Source: Nephrocerus scutellatus (Eukaryota; Arthropoda; Insecta; Diptera; Pipunculidae). From it: a DNA stretch of 64,000 nt. The stretch lies in contig OX352763.1 of assembly GCA_947095585.1 (NCBI GenBank), forward strand, positions 65,637,719-65,701,718, in the 5' to 3' direction. The notes below the pieces were generated by a model, which made no database searches, was not told where the DNA came from, and saw only the letters and a list, made by a program, of their open reading frames with translations. This document shows, one piece after another, positions 42,652 through 53,575 of this stretch; position 1 is the stretch's first letter, and every line of letters starts with the position of its first letter. The position numbers and the translations under genes are program-made.

Positions 42652-43408
42652 TATGTCAGAGCCATCCTGTACGCCCCAACAAATACCAACAAACCAAGAT
42701 GCACAAACCCTGGACTTTAAGTTCAACCAATAAATGTAAACGATAGAAAGAGTATCGTCCGCAGTCGGAATGTACAGAGGTTATCGTCCGCAGGCAAAAT
42801 GCCTCGTGTTAAATATTTTATTATAAACAAACCGCCATTTTCAATGTAAACGATACAAAGAGTATCGTCCGCAGTCGGAATGTTCAGAGGTTATCGTCCG
42901 CAGGCAAAATGCCTCGTGTAAAATATTTTATTATAAACAATCCGCCATTTTCAATGTAAACGATACAAAGAGTATCGTCCGCAGTCGGAATGTACAGAGG
43001 TTATCGTCCGCAGGCAAAATGCCTCGTGTAAAATATTTTATTATAAACAAACCGCCATTTTCAATGTAAACGATACAAAGAGTATCGTCCGCAGTCGGAA
43101 TGTTCAGAGGTTATCGTCCGCAGGCAAAATGCCTCGTGTTAAATATTTTATTATAAACAAACCGCCATTTTCAATGTAAACGATACAAAGAGTATCGTCC
43201 GCAGTCGGAATGTACAAAGGTTATTGTCCGCAGGCAAAATGCCTCGTGTTAAATATTTTATTATAAACAAACCGCCATTTTCAATGTAAACGATACAAAG
43301 ATACAAAGTCAAAATGCTGCGTTAGCAATTAAGCACTATAAAAAGGGATCGCTTGATCTCAATTAGTTCAGTCTTTAAGCAGTCACCATTTACAGCTGAC
43401 GATTTCCC
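42652..43408 (+). repeat. Element III-type env tail and LTR fragment with five 110-bp repeats
   Basis: CTGGACTTTAAGTTCAACCA at 42711 matches the env end of element III (55632), and the rest matches its 3' LTR. Units starting TGTAAACGAT lie at 42735, 42845, 42955, 43065 and 43175, with a partial one at 43285. Each holds GAGTATCGTCCGCAGTCGGA and GGTTATCGTCCGCAGGC. A TATAAAAA box (43337) and TCAGT initiator (43368) follow. The R/U5 part is missing after CCACCAAC (about 43404). Confidence 0.85.
43337..43372 (+). promoter_or_regulatory. Element III-type LTR promoter: TATA and TCAGT
   Basis: TATAAAAA at 43337 and TCAGT at 43368, 33 bases apart to the A, identical in layout to 55825/55856. It lies directly downstream of the 110-bp repeat array, which thus occupies the U3 enhancer position. 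Confidence 0.7.
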
Positions 43409-44030
43409 CCCACCAACTTTTTTAAAAATATAAAAATCTTTGGTTTTGCGGTGGGATATGGCGGTTCTATACGTGCCGCCTTTTTAAAAAAACTGATTTT
43501 ACGCACTCTATTATACACTTATTATTCCGCAAAAAAAAATCTCTGGAATTTAAAATTTCCTTTTCTTTAATGCAAAAAAAAAACTTTTCTAACAAAATTT
43601 ATTTTGATTTGAATGCTAAAATAGACTATCCTTGTTGATAAAGAAAAATCTTTGTACTTTAAAATTTCCTTTTCTTTAATGGAAAAAACAACTTTTCTAG
43701 CAAAATTTTGTCGAATTTAATTCTCGAGTAGACTATTCTTGTCGATGATAAATTTCCAACTGCCTCTTCTAAATGCTATTCTCCTATCGGCTAGCTATAA
43801 ATCATCCACCTATCGACCGACTACCACAACCCGTTTTTCCGCCATCGAACATTCTCGAATTTATTTATGTGTCAAGTCTTATTCTGTCCTTTGTATTCTC
43901 CTTTTTTTGTCCGTAAATAGCGCGTAAGCCATGTCTTATTTCTGTCCTTTTTTAAACTAAAAATCACAATTAGTAATAATAAACATTACACATAAATAAC
44001 GATCATAAACACTTAAACAATTATTAATAT
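43409..44030. other. Noncoding stretch with a diverged two-copy repeat
   Basis: Two related copies of about 110-120 bp (near 43535-43640 and 43645-43750) share TTTAAAATTTCCTTTTCTTT and a form of TAGACTAT(C/T)CTTGT. No gene. The 3' UTR of the RTE element probably takes up the last few tens of bases. Confidence 0.4.
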
Positions 44031-44055
44031 ACACACATCTTCTTCTTTCTTTTCT

Positions 44056-47010
44056 TTATGTCCTGTATCCCCTTATGGGTCCTAGGGCCTCTACTACGCC
44101 TACGCGCCATCGCGTGCGGTTCCTGGCAATGAGCTTCAGCTCTCTCCAACTCTTCCCCAATTGCCGTGCCTCCTCCTCAACTATTCTGCGCCATGTATTT
44201 CTCGGACGACCCGTTCTTCTACCATCCTGAGATAACGGGTTCCATTGCATTGCGTAGATTGCTATGGAACTGTCGCCTTTTCGGAGTGTATGACCAATCC
44301 ACTGCCACTTCCGTCGTTGGATGGTTGTGCCTATTGGCTCCTGACACGTTCTCTGGTAAAGATGTTCGTTAGAGATAAGGTTAGGCCAGAAAACCCTTAA
44401 GATGTTCCGTAGGCACCTATTTACAAATGTTTGTAATCTTTTTGTGATAGTAGCGGTCACCTTCCAAGTGCTGCACCCATACAACAGCACAGATTCAACA
44501 TTTGAGCTGAACAGTCGCAGCTTGGTGTTTAAGCAGATCGCATTGCTTCGCCATATCATGGACATCATTCCAAACACCGATTTTGCTTTGCCTATTCGGT
44601 TGGCAATGTCCTGTTCGGTTCCACCTTCGGTCGAGACTATACTCCCAAGATATTGGAAACTCTCTACTCTCTCTACCGGCTGTCCAGCAATGTTAACATG
44701 AGTAACTGAGTTAGTGCCGAGGTTGATGATTTTGGTTTTGGCAGTATTAATCTTCAAACCCGCAACATTTGCCTCCCTCTCCACATTTGTTGTCATTTGG
44801 TGCAGCTCCATAATTCTATGTGAGAGTAAACAAACGTCGTCAGCGTAATCCAGATGTTTGAGTTGAGATGTAAGAGTCCAACGAATTCCTCCGTTTCCAG
44901 TAGATAAAGCTGCGCGAAGTACATCGCTAATCACCAACAAAAAAAGTATCGGCGATAGAATGCAACCTTGTCGTACCCCACTTAGGATCTCGAATTCCTC
45001 TGACAGCTTTCCTCTATGCAGCACATGACATTTAGAGCCATCATAGGTTGCTTTAATAATAGCTATTAGTTTATCGGGTATACCTCTCCTGCGCAAGGCG
45101 AGCCAGATAAACTGTCTGTTGACACTGTCAAACGCCTTCTCAAAATCGATGAACAGCAGGTGCAGTGGTGACCGGAATTCAACGCACTGTTCAATAATGA
45201 TCCGCAGGGTGTTTATGTGGTCTACACTGGAGGATCCAGTGCGGAAACCTGCTTGTTCGGCATCGAGTGTATCTTCCAGATGTTCCTTAATACGTTCAAG
45301 TACTACTTTGGCTATTACTTTTGCAACTGCAGGGAGAACGCAAATGCCTCTCCAGTTTTCGCACTCCATAAGACTACCTTTTTTAGGGAGCTTGACAATC
45401 ATTCCCTTCTTCCACTCTTCGGGGAAACTTTCTACCTCCCAAGCTCTCTCTACAAGAGGATATAAAAGCTCTGCTGATGTCGTTGGAGCTGCACGCAGAA
45501 GCTCTGCGGGTATACCATCTAGTCCTACCGACTTGTTGTTCTTTAGTGCGTTAACCGCGGTAGCGATCTCGTCTTTACTGGGAGTTGAGGTGCGAATTCG
45601 GGAGATTGTTACTTCCGGCATTTCCGTTTGATTTAGGTGCATATCGTTAGCAAATACACGGTTAAGGACCGTAGAGAAATGCTCCTTCCATCGCTTGAGC
45701 TGATCCTCATCTGAAACAAGTACGGCATCATCTAGGCCTTTCACCGGATGTTGGCTAGAGCGTAGACCACCTGTCAGCTCTTTGGTGATTCTGTAAACGG
45801 TTCTGCTATCGCACCGGCTCGCTGCTTCCTCTGCTTCTGAGGCCAGGTTGTTAATATAGTTACGCTTGTCACGTCTTACATTACGCTGTTCTTCTCTCAT
45901 TTTTCTTCGATACATGGACTCTAGCTCGCTCCTCGCTGCTGCTGGGATATCTACAATACGAGCTTTAAGTAGTTTACGTTCTTCAATCCGCCTCCAGGTA
46001 TCTTCGGTAAGCCACGTGCTGTGCCTTGCCTGGCTTCTACCAACAATACTTTCCGCTCCAGATGTGAAAACATTTTTCACAGCCTTCCAATGTTCCTGGA
46101 TGGTTGTCGGCAGTGAGCTGCTGATTGCTTCCACTCCTTGCGATAAATGATCCCTTAATTGTTGGCGTACTGAGGGGATCTTTAGCCGGTCGATGTTATA
46201 CCTAGGCATTCGGATGATATTGCGGATTCTATGAACTGATGCAGTACGTAACTGGACAGTAGCTACCATAAGGTGATGATCACGTACCATGTCGGCTCCT
46301 TGTCTGTTTCGGACGTCTAACAGACAGCTCCTAAAACGTCTGCTGATCGCCACATGGTCGATTTGGTTGGATGATGATTGCCTGTCAGTTGACACCCAGC
46401 TGACCTTGTGGCAAGTCTTATGCTCAAACATGGTGCCTCCTATAACAAGGTTGTTGGTGTTGCAGAAATCAACAAATCTTTCACCATTGTCATTTCGTTC
46501 GCCGAGGCCGTGCTTCCCAATCACATGCTTGAGTCCTTCATTGTCGTTGCCAACCTTGGCATTCAAATCCCCCATCACGATGACGATATCTCCGTTCGGC
46601 GTTGCGTTGAATACAGCGTTTAGTTGATTGTAGAAGTTGTCCTGTATGATCGTGACGCGCCGTACTCTAGTCCGAAATCTGGCCGATATGATCCTATCAC
46701 TATGCGGGTGCCAGGAAATTAGGCCTCTACGTGCTGTTGTCGTTAGCAGCAGACCCACTCCAGATTCACGGGTACTGCCGGAGGGTTTGCCAGAGTAGAG
46801 TAGCGCAGTGTTACACGTTGGGGATTGGTACTCTCCCGCGTCGAACCATCTTACTTCACTCACTCCCAGTATGTCCAAATTATATCGAAGAAACTCACGT
46901 TCCAGTTGAAGAAATCTGGCATTATGAGGTCCTTCACTCCCAGAGTCAAGGAGCGTCCTCACATTCCAGAAACCAATCTTAGTCCGGGTACAATAGCCAA
47001 AAGTCGTCAT
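44056..47010 (-). CDS. RTE-clade endonuclease-reverse transcriptase (984 aa), nearly intact
   Basis: A single open frame. Endonuclease (1-240): IGFWNVRTL, LDILGVSEVRWF (catalytic glutamate), GDLNAKVG at about 147-154, NQIDHVAISRRF, and DMVRDHHLMVATV with the catalytic DH. Where related elements carry TIIQCYAPT before FYNQL, this one reads VTIIQDNFYNQL (about 119-130), implying an in-frame loss of roughly a dozen residues. RT (about 450-780): SVGLDGIPAELL, WKKGMIVKLPKKGS, AGFRTGSSSVDHI, LFIDFEKAFDSVNR, SGVRQGCILSPILF and LDYADDVCLLSH (YADD at about 722). The C-terminal region ends in WIGHTLRKGD and a basic tail. It nicks the target and primes reverse transcription there. Apart from the gap it looks recent. 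Confidence 0.9.
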   Translation of the reverse strand: MTTFGYCTRTKIGFWNVRTLLDSGSEGPHNARFLQLEREFLRYNLDILGVSEVRWFDAGEYQSPTCNTALLYSGKPSGSTRESGVGLLLTTTARRGLISWHPHSDRIISARFRTRVRRVTIIQDNFYNQLNAVFNATPNGDIVIVMGDLNAKVGNDNEGLKHVIGKHGLGERNDNGERFVDFCNTNNLVIGGTMFEHKTCHKVSWVSTDRQSSSNQIDHVAISRRFRSCLLDVRNRQGADMVRDHHLMVATVQLRTASVHRIRNIIRMPRYNIDRLKIPSVRQQLRDHLSQGVEAISSSLPTTIQEHWKAVKNVFTSGAESIVGRSQARHSTWLTEDTWRRIEERKLLKARIVDIPAAARSELESMYRRKMREEQRNVRRDKRNYINNLASEAEEAASRCDSRTVYRITKELTGGLRSSQHPVKGLDDAVLVSDEDQLKRWKEHFSTVLNRVFANDMHLNQTEMPEVTISRIRTSTPSKDEIATAVNALKNNKSVGLDGIPAELLRAAPTTSAELLYPLVERAWEVESFPEEWKKGMIVKLPKKGSLMECENWRGICVLPAVAKVIAKVVLERIKEHLEDTLDAEQAGFRTGSSSVDHINTLRIIIEQCVEFRSPLHLLFIDFEKAFDSVNRQFIWLALRRRGIPDKLIAIIKATYDGSKCHVLHRGKLSEEFEILSGVRQGCILSPILFLLVISDVLRAALSTGNGGIRWTLTSQLKHLDYADDVCLLSHRIMELHQMTTNVEREANVAGLKINTAKTKIINLGTNSVTHVNIAGQPVERVESFQYLGSIVSTEGGTEQDIANRIGKAKSVFGMMSMIWRSNAICLNTKLRLFSSNVESVLLYGCSTWKVTATITKRLQTFVNRCLRNILRVFWPNLISNEHLYQRTCQEPIGTTIQRRKWQWIGHTLRKGDSSIAIYAMQWNPLSQDGRRTGRPRNTWRRIVEEEARQLGKSWRELKLIARNRTRWRVGVVEALGPIRGYRT

Positions 47011-47235
47011 TATTCGATCATTACTTATCCGAGGCGTTGTGTCAGTTTCAGTAGCGGGTATTTTTCGGTACCGCAGGGTGCTAGCCCACGTTACCTAGAC
47101 TAGAAACGCTAGACCGTTCGCACTTGCAGTTTTAGCTGGCCCAAACCAAGTTTTGAGCAGTCAGTAGTTTCCCGATCAATCGCAATGCAGATCCCCAAAC
47201 ACACACATACATACATACACACACATCAAACACTC
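47011..47235 (-). other. 5' region of the RTE element and simple repeat
   Basis: Noncoding leader of the minus-strand RTE, with no stop-free continuation. A CACACACATACATACATACA simple repeat at 47199-47222 lies beyond it. The element's exact 5' end is not visible. Confidence 0.5.
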
Positions 47236-47920
47236 AAACCAATTTCCAATGCTACCCCAACACCCTCTGTCGCTGAACAGCACAGCAATTCATTTCCCCC
47301 AAATGTGGTAAATTATTTTGGGAAGCTGAGGGAGCTACTCGCTGAATGCTTATGTCAAAGTCGGTATTTTTCTTGTCAAGGTACGTTTTTTGTTTTGTTT
47401 GTTGATTTTCTTTTTCTTGATTTGTTTTTTTTTGTTTAAATTTGTTAATAGATAGATATCGCGTGTGCGAAATTTGTTTGTGTATAGTGTGGATAGGGCT
47501 GGGGGAAAATCCAGCCCCTAGCCCTGAAATCAATTTAGACACAAAAAAATGCAATGCATTTTACATGTACGCTGAAGTAGTGGCAAATTCCACTGTGCTG
47601 TGCTGTGCTGAGCAAGATCAACAGGGAAGTGTATATAGAGGCGCGATTTCTGCCTTTTCCAAAAAAAAGGAAAATTTATTTGGGAAATAGATATCGCGTC
47701 TCAGTTTTAAAGTTTTTCATAGTAGAATGCTATATCCATTTTTCTTGTTTTTACTTGCTCGGCATATACATTCAACGTCGAAGTCAGCTGAGGATTATCT
47801 GATTGCACAGGTAAGTGAAATATATTTGTATGAAGTTGAGATTCTGCTTTTGTTTTTCCTTCCTTTTCAGATACCATTGGTGCAATGCTGCATGGCGGCC
47901 GATGTCAATTCTTAGGATTT
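47236..47920 (+). other. Noncoding stretch with one strong candidate intron
   Basis: The sequence CACAG|GTAAGT at 47806-47816 and a pyrimidine-rich TTCCTTCCTTTTCAG ending at 47870 define a perfect 60-base GT-AG intron (47811-47870). The flanking frame (47727-47915) is open through it and would join LIAQ to IPLVQ. Another donor-like CAAG|GTACG is at 47382. AGATATCGCGT occurs at 47455 and 47689. It may be a host exon pair or leader of an element; no homology is recognised. Confidence 0.35.
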
Positions 47921-49450
47921 TTAAAAAAAAGGTGAGTGTCTATTCCCATGGATCATCTTATAGATTGAGGGTGGTTTTTTTATTATTATTATAATGTATG
48001 TATACGCGTACATAACAAACATCACCTCTGCGGGTGACTTGCTTGTTGTCCCATGCGGTGTATTTCTGTATGATGAGAGCAAATTTCGAAATTTCTGTTT
48101 TTCCCCTTTGTCATCATAGCGACTGGCCAATATTCTTGGTTTGGACGTCCTTACAAATCTTTCGGCCAACCCATTTGTTCTCGGATGGTACGGTGTAGAT
48201 GTGACATGCCTAATCGCTCAGTGTTCGCAAAAGTCTTTGAAACGTTGTGCTGTGAATTGTGGGCCATTGTCTGGCACTATCATCTGCGGGAGCCCAAACA
48301 ATGTGAATATCTCGTCCATTATGTCACATAGTGTGTCCGCGTTCGCAGTCTTAAGTGGTTTAACTTCAATCCATTTAGAAAAGGCATGAACGACGATAAG
48401 CCACATTTTGTCATTGAGTGGACCTGCTAAATCGATGTGCAGTCGCTCCCAAACGTGATCCGGAATGTGCCAAGAGTAGATTGGCAGCTCGGCTAGATTC
48501 GGTCGATTTTCTTGACAACTTCCACAATTCTTCACAAAACTGTTTATTTCGTTGTCGATGTTACTCCACCATACATAATAACTGTCCAAGGCTCGCATTG
48601 CGACAACCCCTGGGTGCCCTTCGTGTAATTGCTTCAAAACATTTTTTTCGAAGTTTCTGTGGGATGATCATCCGTCCTTGCCACATCAGAATGCCGTTTT
48701 CACATGATATCTCCTCCCGCTTATCATAATATGGTTTCAATTCGTTCTTCACTACGGATGATTGCCAGTTAGTTTTTAATTTCCATAAAACCTGTTGAAG
48801 AATCGCATCTTGTTTTGTTGCTTGCCTCAATGCTTGTTCTGAAAGTTTGATGTGTTTATATTTTTCATAATATTGGGTTTTATTAATGGAATGAATCAAC
48901 TTCTCTTCTCTAGATGGTTTGTCTGCGGTGTTAGGAAGGCGCGACAGACAATCCGCAACTGTATTCGTACTGCCTTTCCGATATTCTATATCATAGTTGT
49001 ATTGGCCTATGTATATTGCCCAACGTGTCAGTCGGTTATTAATTAGCTTTGGTAGATTTCGGCTACTCCCAAGCAGGTGTTTGAGCGGTTTGCGATCCGT
49101 CAGCAAGGTGAATTGCGTTCCCCTTAAAAATTGGTCAAATTTTTTGACAGCGTAAAATATAGCCATCGCTTCGCGGTCTATGACTGAATATTTTTCTGCT
49201 GACGATGATAATTTTCTCGACGCAAATGCAATTGGCAGTTCATTTCCTTTCACATTTTTATGAAACGAGACTGCGCCAAGTCCCTTCTTCGAAGCATCAC
49301 ATGCTAGGAAAAGTCTTTTATTATCATCAAAAGGAACGAGTGTTCGTAACTGTGATAGTTTGTCTTTGACTTCATTAAATGCCCGCTGTTCACTGTGACC
49401 CCACTTCCACTGGGTCTTTGCTTTAGTCGCTGAATGTAAATCTGTGCTCT
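47921..49450 (-). pseudogene. Mag/Osvaldo-like Ty3/gypsy RNase H and integrase fragment
   Basis: From 49440 downward the reading is: RNase H start (FLACDASKKGLGAVSFHKN), LPIAFASRKLSSSAEKYS, LLTDRKPLKHLLGSS, TVADCLSRLP. Integrase follows: KQLHEGHPGVVAMRALDSYY, FVKNCGSCQ, LHIDLAGPL (first catalytic D), VPDNGPQFTAQRF (second D) and NGLAERFVRTSK (catalytic E). A frameshift near 48560-48640 and a stop around 48218 break it, and the frame leaves homology near 48015. The 5' part is cut off exactly where element III LTR sequence starts (49451). A lineage distinct from all other gypsy elements here. Confidence 0.85.
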
Positions 49451-49548
49451 ATCCGAAGCTCTAGTCTTAATACTCAAATAATAAAGATATTCATTTTGAA
49501 ATTAAAAATATTGTTTTTTTAACTAAATTTGAATACTTTATTAAAATT
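49451..49548 (+). repeat. Element III truncated 5' LTR
   Basis: Only the last 98 bases of the LTR remain, with AATAAAG as a polyadenylation signal. The missing part holds the promoter and repeat array, so this copy has lost its own 5' promoter. Confidence 0.85.
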
Positions 49549-49563
49549 GGCGCAGTCGGTAGG
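49548..49563 (+). promoter_or_regulatory. Primer binding site of element III, tRNA-Ser type
   Basis: TGGCGCAGTCGGTAGG adjoins the LTR, sharing the last T. It matches the site known from 17.6 and 297, where serine tRNA primes. Confidence 0.8.
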
Positions 49564-50051
49564 ATTGACTAAACAGAGCGAAAATCTGTTAATTTAAAAG
49601 TCAATCCGTGAAACGAATAAAACGCGAAAAATCTGCAAACCGCGTGAACATTGAAAACATTGAAAGTGAAAAGTGTCTCATTGATGAACGAAAATCATCA
49701 ATTTACATTTAAAACAATTTCAGTGTTTAAACACTAAATAAAGTAATAAGTGAAAACCACTTGACCGAATTTAGTGACAGAAAATTATTCGAACGAAAAT
49801 CGAATTATCGAACGAAAATCGAATTATTCGAACAAAATCGAATATTGAAAATTAAATTATTTAGTAACCATGGTTAGCAAAAATAATTAATGTTACGAAA
49901 CCTCATAGAGAGGAAATAATTTGAAGTGAAAGTGAAGAAAATTATGAATACGAACAATAATAAAACAAATACAAAAATAATTTCATAAATTATGAACAAT
50001 CAATAAAAATAAAAACAACAAAAAAGAACTGAAGAAAAGTGGTATTATCTT

Positions 50052-51183
50052 ATGCCCCAACGTGATCGACAAATGAAGAAGATTAAAGAACAATTAAGGA
50101 AACAACGTAAATTCAACCCTTACAAACAGCAACAGTCATCTAATAATTCAAGCTCCGAAGAAGACGACGCAGGCATCATGATGAATAATCAACACGAACA
50201 ACAACAACCACCACAACTAGCAAATGGTAATAATAATATTAATAATAATAATAATGTAGTTTTAAAAAGTCTACAATTAAACCCATTAAAATGCATAGAA
50301 AGACTTAATACTTTTGATGGAAGGACGGAAGATCTTCCAATTTTTATTCAAAATGTCGATGACATTATTCCCACTTTATTGGAATATAATTGTCAGGGCC
50401 AAAAAATGTGTATTAATTTGTTAAAATCAAAATTTATAGGTAGAGCAAGACAAAGTATAGAATACCCACTTAACGACATGGACAGATATCAAAGCTATGC
50501 TTATAGAAAATTTCGGTGGCTTCAAAAATAGCAACCAATTATATGAGGAATTGAGAAATTCTCAGTACAGAGGGGATGTTATAAAATTTTATAACTACAT
50601 TCAGAAAACTCTCTCTTTATTAAATCAAAAATGCCAACAAGAAAATAACCTCTTAGATATTACTAGAAATAACCAAGCGGCACTTAATATCTTTAAAGAA
50701 AAATTGCCAACTCATATGAGGACAATCCTCTATGCTCTAAAACCAAACACCATGGAGTTAGCGCTATATGAGTTAAATAGTGCAGGATTTGTCATAAGAC
50801 AAAACAACGATGTAGACAGTTACAATGAAAAACAAAAACACTATAATAAAAAATTAGAAAATAGGTATGAGCACAAAAATAGTAATAATTTTAAAACCCC
50901 CAATAACCCCTTCAGAAATAATTACAAAAGGGACAATAATAATAACAACAAAAATAATAATAATAATTGGCAACCAAAAACGTACGTGCCAAACAATCAA
51001 AACAATTACCAAAGACCAAATAATAACAATTATAACAGAAACTATAACCCCAACAACTATAGACAGCACACCCAAAAATTTGAGCTTATGGATGTAGATC
51101 CTACATCTTCTCACACAGGAGGTAATACAAATTTTCGGTATGCAGCCTCGGAACAAGAATCGGAGTGCCCTTTATTATATTAA
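50052..51183 (+). pseudogene. gag: Element III gag, one frameshift
   Basis: The first frame (50052-50531) begins with a basic region and polyglutamine/asparagine runs, then LNPLKCIERLNTFDGRTEDL and KSKFIGRARQSIEYPLND. The second frame (50497-51183) continues with LNQKCQQENNLLDITRNNQA, an ELNSAGFVIRQ region and an extremely asparagine-rich tail. One small indel near 50500 separates them. There is no CCHC knuckle. Gag would form the particle. The final codons carry the frameshift motif to pol. Confidence 0.85.
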
Positions 51184-53575
51184 AAAAAGGACAAACAACT
51201 TTTAGAATGCTCATTGATACAGGAGCAACTAATAGCCTTCTTAGAGAAGTAGATGCTCCAAAGAAATTTATTAAAATAATAAAAAATCCTCTAATTATAA
51301 AAACTTGTGGGAACCCAGTAACTATAAATAAAGAAATTATTATACCTAAGGATCAATTTATTGTGAATTCCAAATCCACACATTTAGTTCAGAATACAAC
51401 GGAATAATAGGGAATAATATTTTAATTCCAAATAATTGTGCAATCAATTACAAAAATAAAATATTAAAGTTGAACGGTAATAGCATACCTTTCTTTCTCA
51501 ACAGAAATGAAGAAGAAGAATATGAAAGTACAATCAATTACTTTAATAATATTTCACCTCTTAATACAATTATTGATCATTCTTTTACAAATGAACTTAG
51601 GACTAAGCATTTGAACTCAGAAGAAAAAAATATATTAATAAAATTATTAAAAACACACAAAAATTCTTTTTACCATAAAGGTGACGATTTAAGTTTCACC
51701 AACCACGTAAAACACAACATACCAACGGAAAATACTTTCGCTATATATACAAGAATATACAGATATCCTGAAATCCACAAAAAAAAAGGGGGTAGGCAAA
51801 TAAAATAAATGCTTGACTCAAAAATAATTCAGCATTCGGCTTCGCCTTATAACGCCCCAATCTGGGTCGTACCCAAAAAAGAAGACCACGCTGGTAATAA
51901 AGAGTGGCGAATCGTAATAGACTACAGAAAATTAAATAATGTTACCAAAGAAGATAAATATCCCATCTCAAACATGGATTCGATATTAGATAAACTAGGA
52001 CAAGAAGTATATTTTACAACATTAGATCTCACAAAAGGATTTTTTCAAATAGAAGTTGATGCTAAAGATAGAGAAAAAACAGCATTTAGCACATTAACTG
52101 GTCGCTATGAGTTTTTGCGAATGCCATTCGGTTTAAAGAATGCACCCGCAACCTTTCAAAGACTCATGAATGAAGTCTTGAAAGGCTATATAGGAAAAAT
52201 ATGCTACGTCTATTTAGATGATATCATAATATTTTCCTCTAGCCTACAAGAACATATGGATTCACTCCATAAAATCTTATTGACACTTAAGAATTTTTAG
52301 GGCATGTAGTAACTCCAAATGGTGTAAAACCAAACCCAAAGAAAATAGAAACTATAAAGAATTTTCCTATCCCAAAAACAGTAAAAGAAATCCAAAGCTT
52401 TCTAGGTTTAACAGGGTACTACAGAAAATTTATAGATGACTATGCAAAAATAATTAAACCTTTAACTTTATGCCTAAAGAAAGATAGTAAAATAAATATA
52501 AACGATCAAGATTGCAAAAAATCCTTTCATAAATTAAAATCGTTAATGACAAATGATTTAATAAATAGACACCCAGACTTTTCAAAAGGATTTACACTAA
52601 CAACTGATGCAAGCAATTTTGCTATTGGAGCAGTATTAAGTCAATCTCATGGTCCCCTTTGTTTCGCTTACGCACATTAAACAAACATGAGTGTCAATAT
52701 AGCACAATAGAAAAGGAATTATTAGCCATTGTCTGGGCTACCGCTCAATTCCGACATTATTTGTACGGAAGAAAGTTCGTCATTAAGACTGACCACAGGC
52801 CATTAGTTTGGCTTAGCAATTTAAAAGAACCAAACAGCAAATTACAACGCTGGAAAATCAAACTCGAAGAGTACGATTTTGAGATACAATATATTCAAGG
52901 AAAAGAGAATAAAGTGGCTGACGCCCTATCTCGAGTAAAAATAAATATGCTAAAACAAGATGACTTAGCAACCATTCACAGTGCTGAATCAGATAGTTCA
53001 TATCTTATTCCTATTAGTGAAAAACCGGTTAATTTATTGAATCGACAAATAATACTTGAAATCAATGAAAATGATCATCAAGAAATTTTGTATCCACATG
53101 TTGGAAAAAAAAGAATAATATTTAGTAAAAAAGAATACAAAGAGAACGATTTTTTAGAAATAATAAAAGAAGTGGACACTACAATGATAAATTCCATATA
53201 TGTCAAAGATGATAAAGTATTTAACAACTTCCAAAAAGTTTGGAAAAATGAAAATAAAGGTAAGAAAAATATTTTATATCGTAGCACAAAATTTTTAAAT
53301 GACCTTAACACAATCGAAGCCGATGAGCTTATCCACAATATACACAAAAAATATAATCATATAGGAATAGAAAAAGTTTATTTGGAAATATCCAAAGAAA
53401 ATTATATACCCAATCTAAAACTCATGATAAATAAAATTTTAAATAATTGTGCAATATGCATGACCAAAGTTGATAGAAATCCTGTTAAACTGCCATTTGA
53501 AAAGACACCCACACCAACAGGACCCAGGCAGCATTACCACATTGATATATGGTTCTAAACAAAAGAAGAAATATG
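51165..53575 (+). pseudogene. pol: Element III pol: protease, RT, RNase H, integrase start
   Basis: Protease at 51165-51407 (FRMLIDTGATNSLL). Linker 51470-51808. RT at 51809-52300: [73 protein letters not shown] (YLDD). A deletion of about 60 bases at 52298 joins LKNF to GHVVTPNG. RT/RNase H at 52320-52680 includes FLGLTGYYRKFIDDYAK and LTTDASNFAIGAVLSQ. A frameshift follows at about 52660, then RNase H again (IEKELLAIVWATAQFRHYLY, TDHRPLVWLS). The integrase zinc finger is at 53330-53470 (HKKYNHIGIEKVY, CAICMTK), with HIDIWF at 53540. Reading breaks near 53558. Confidence 0.88.
51168..51174 (+). promoter_or_regulatory. Candidate -1 frameshift site C CCT TTA
   Basis: The heptamer C CCT TTA is in gag phase (CCT at 51169, TTA at 51172) and fits X XXY YYZ. 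A -1 slip leads into the protease frame, which is open from 51165. The gag stop follows at 51181-51183. Confidence 0.6.

Noticed and set aside
42735..43300. CRISPR-like array (regular 110-bp repeats)
   Set aside because: The units are contiguous with no unique spacers and belong to an LTR U3 also found at 55657; the DNA is eukaryotic.
45119..45631. 170-codon plus-strand frame inside the RTE gene
   Set aside because: Lies fully antisense to the conserved RT domain with no motif of its own.
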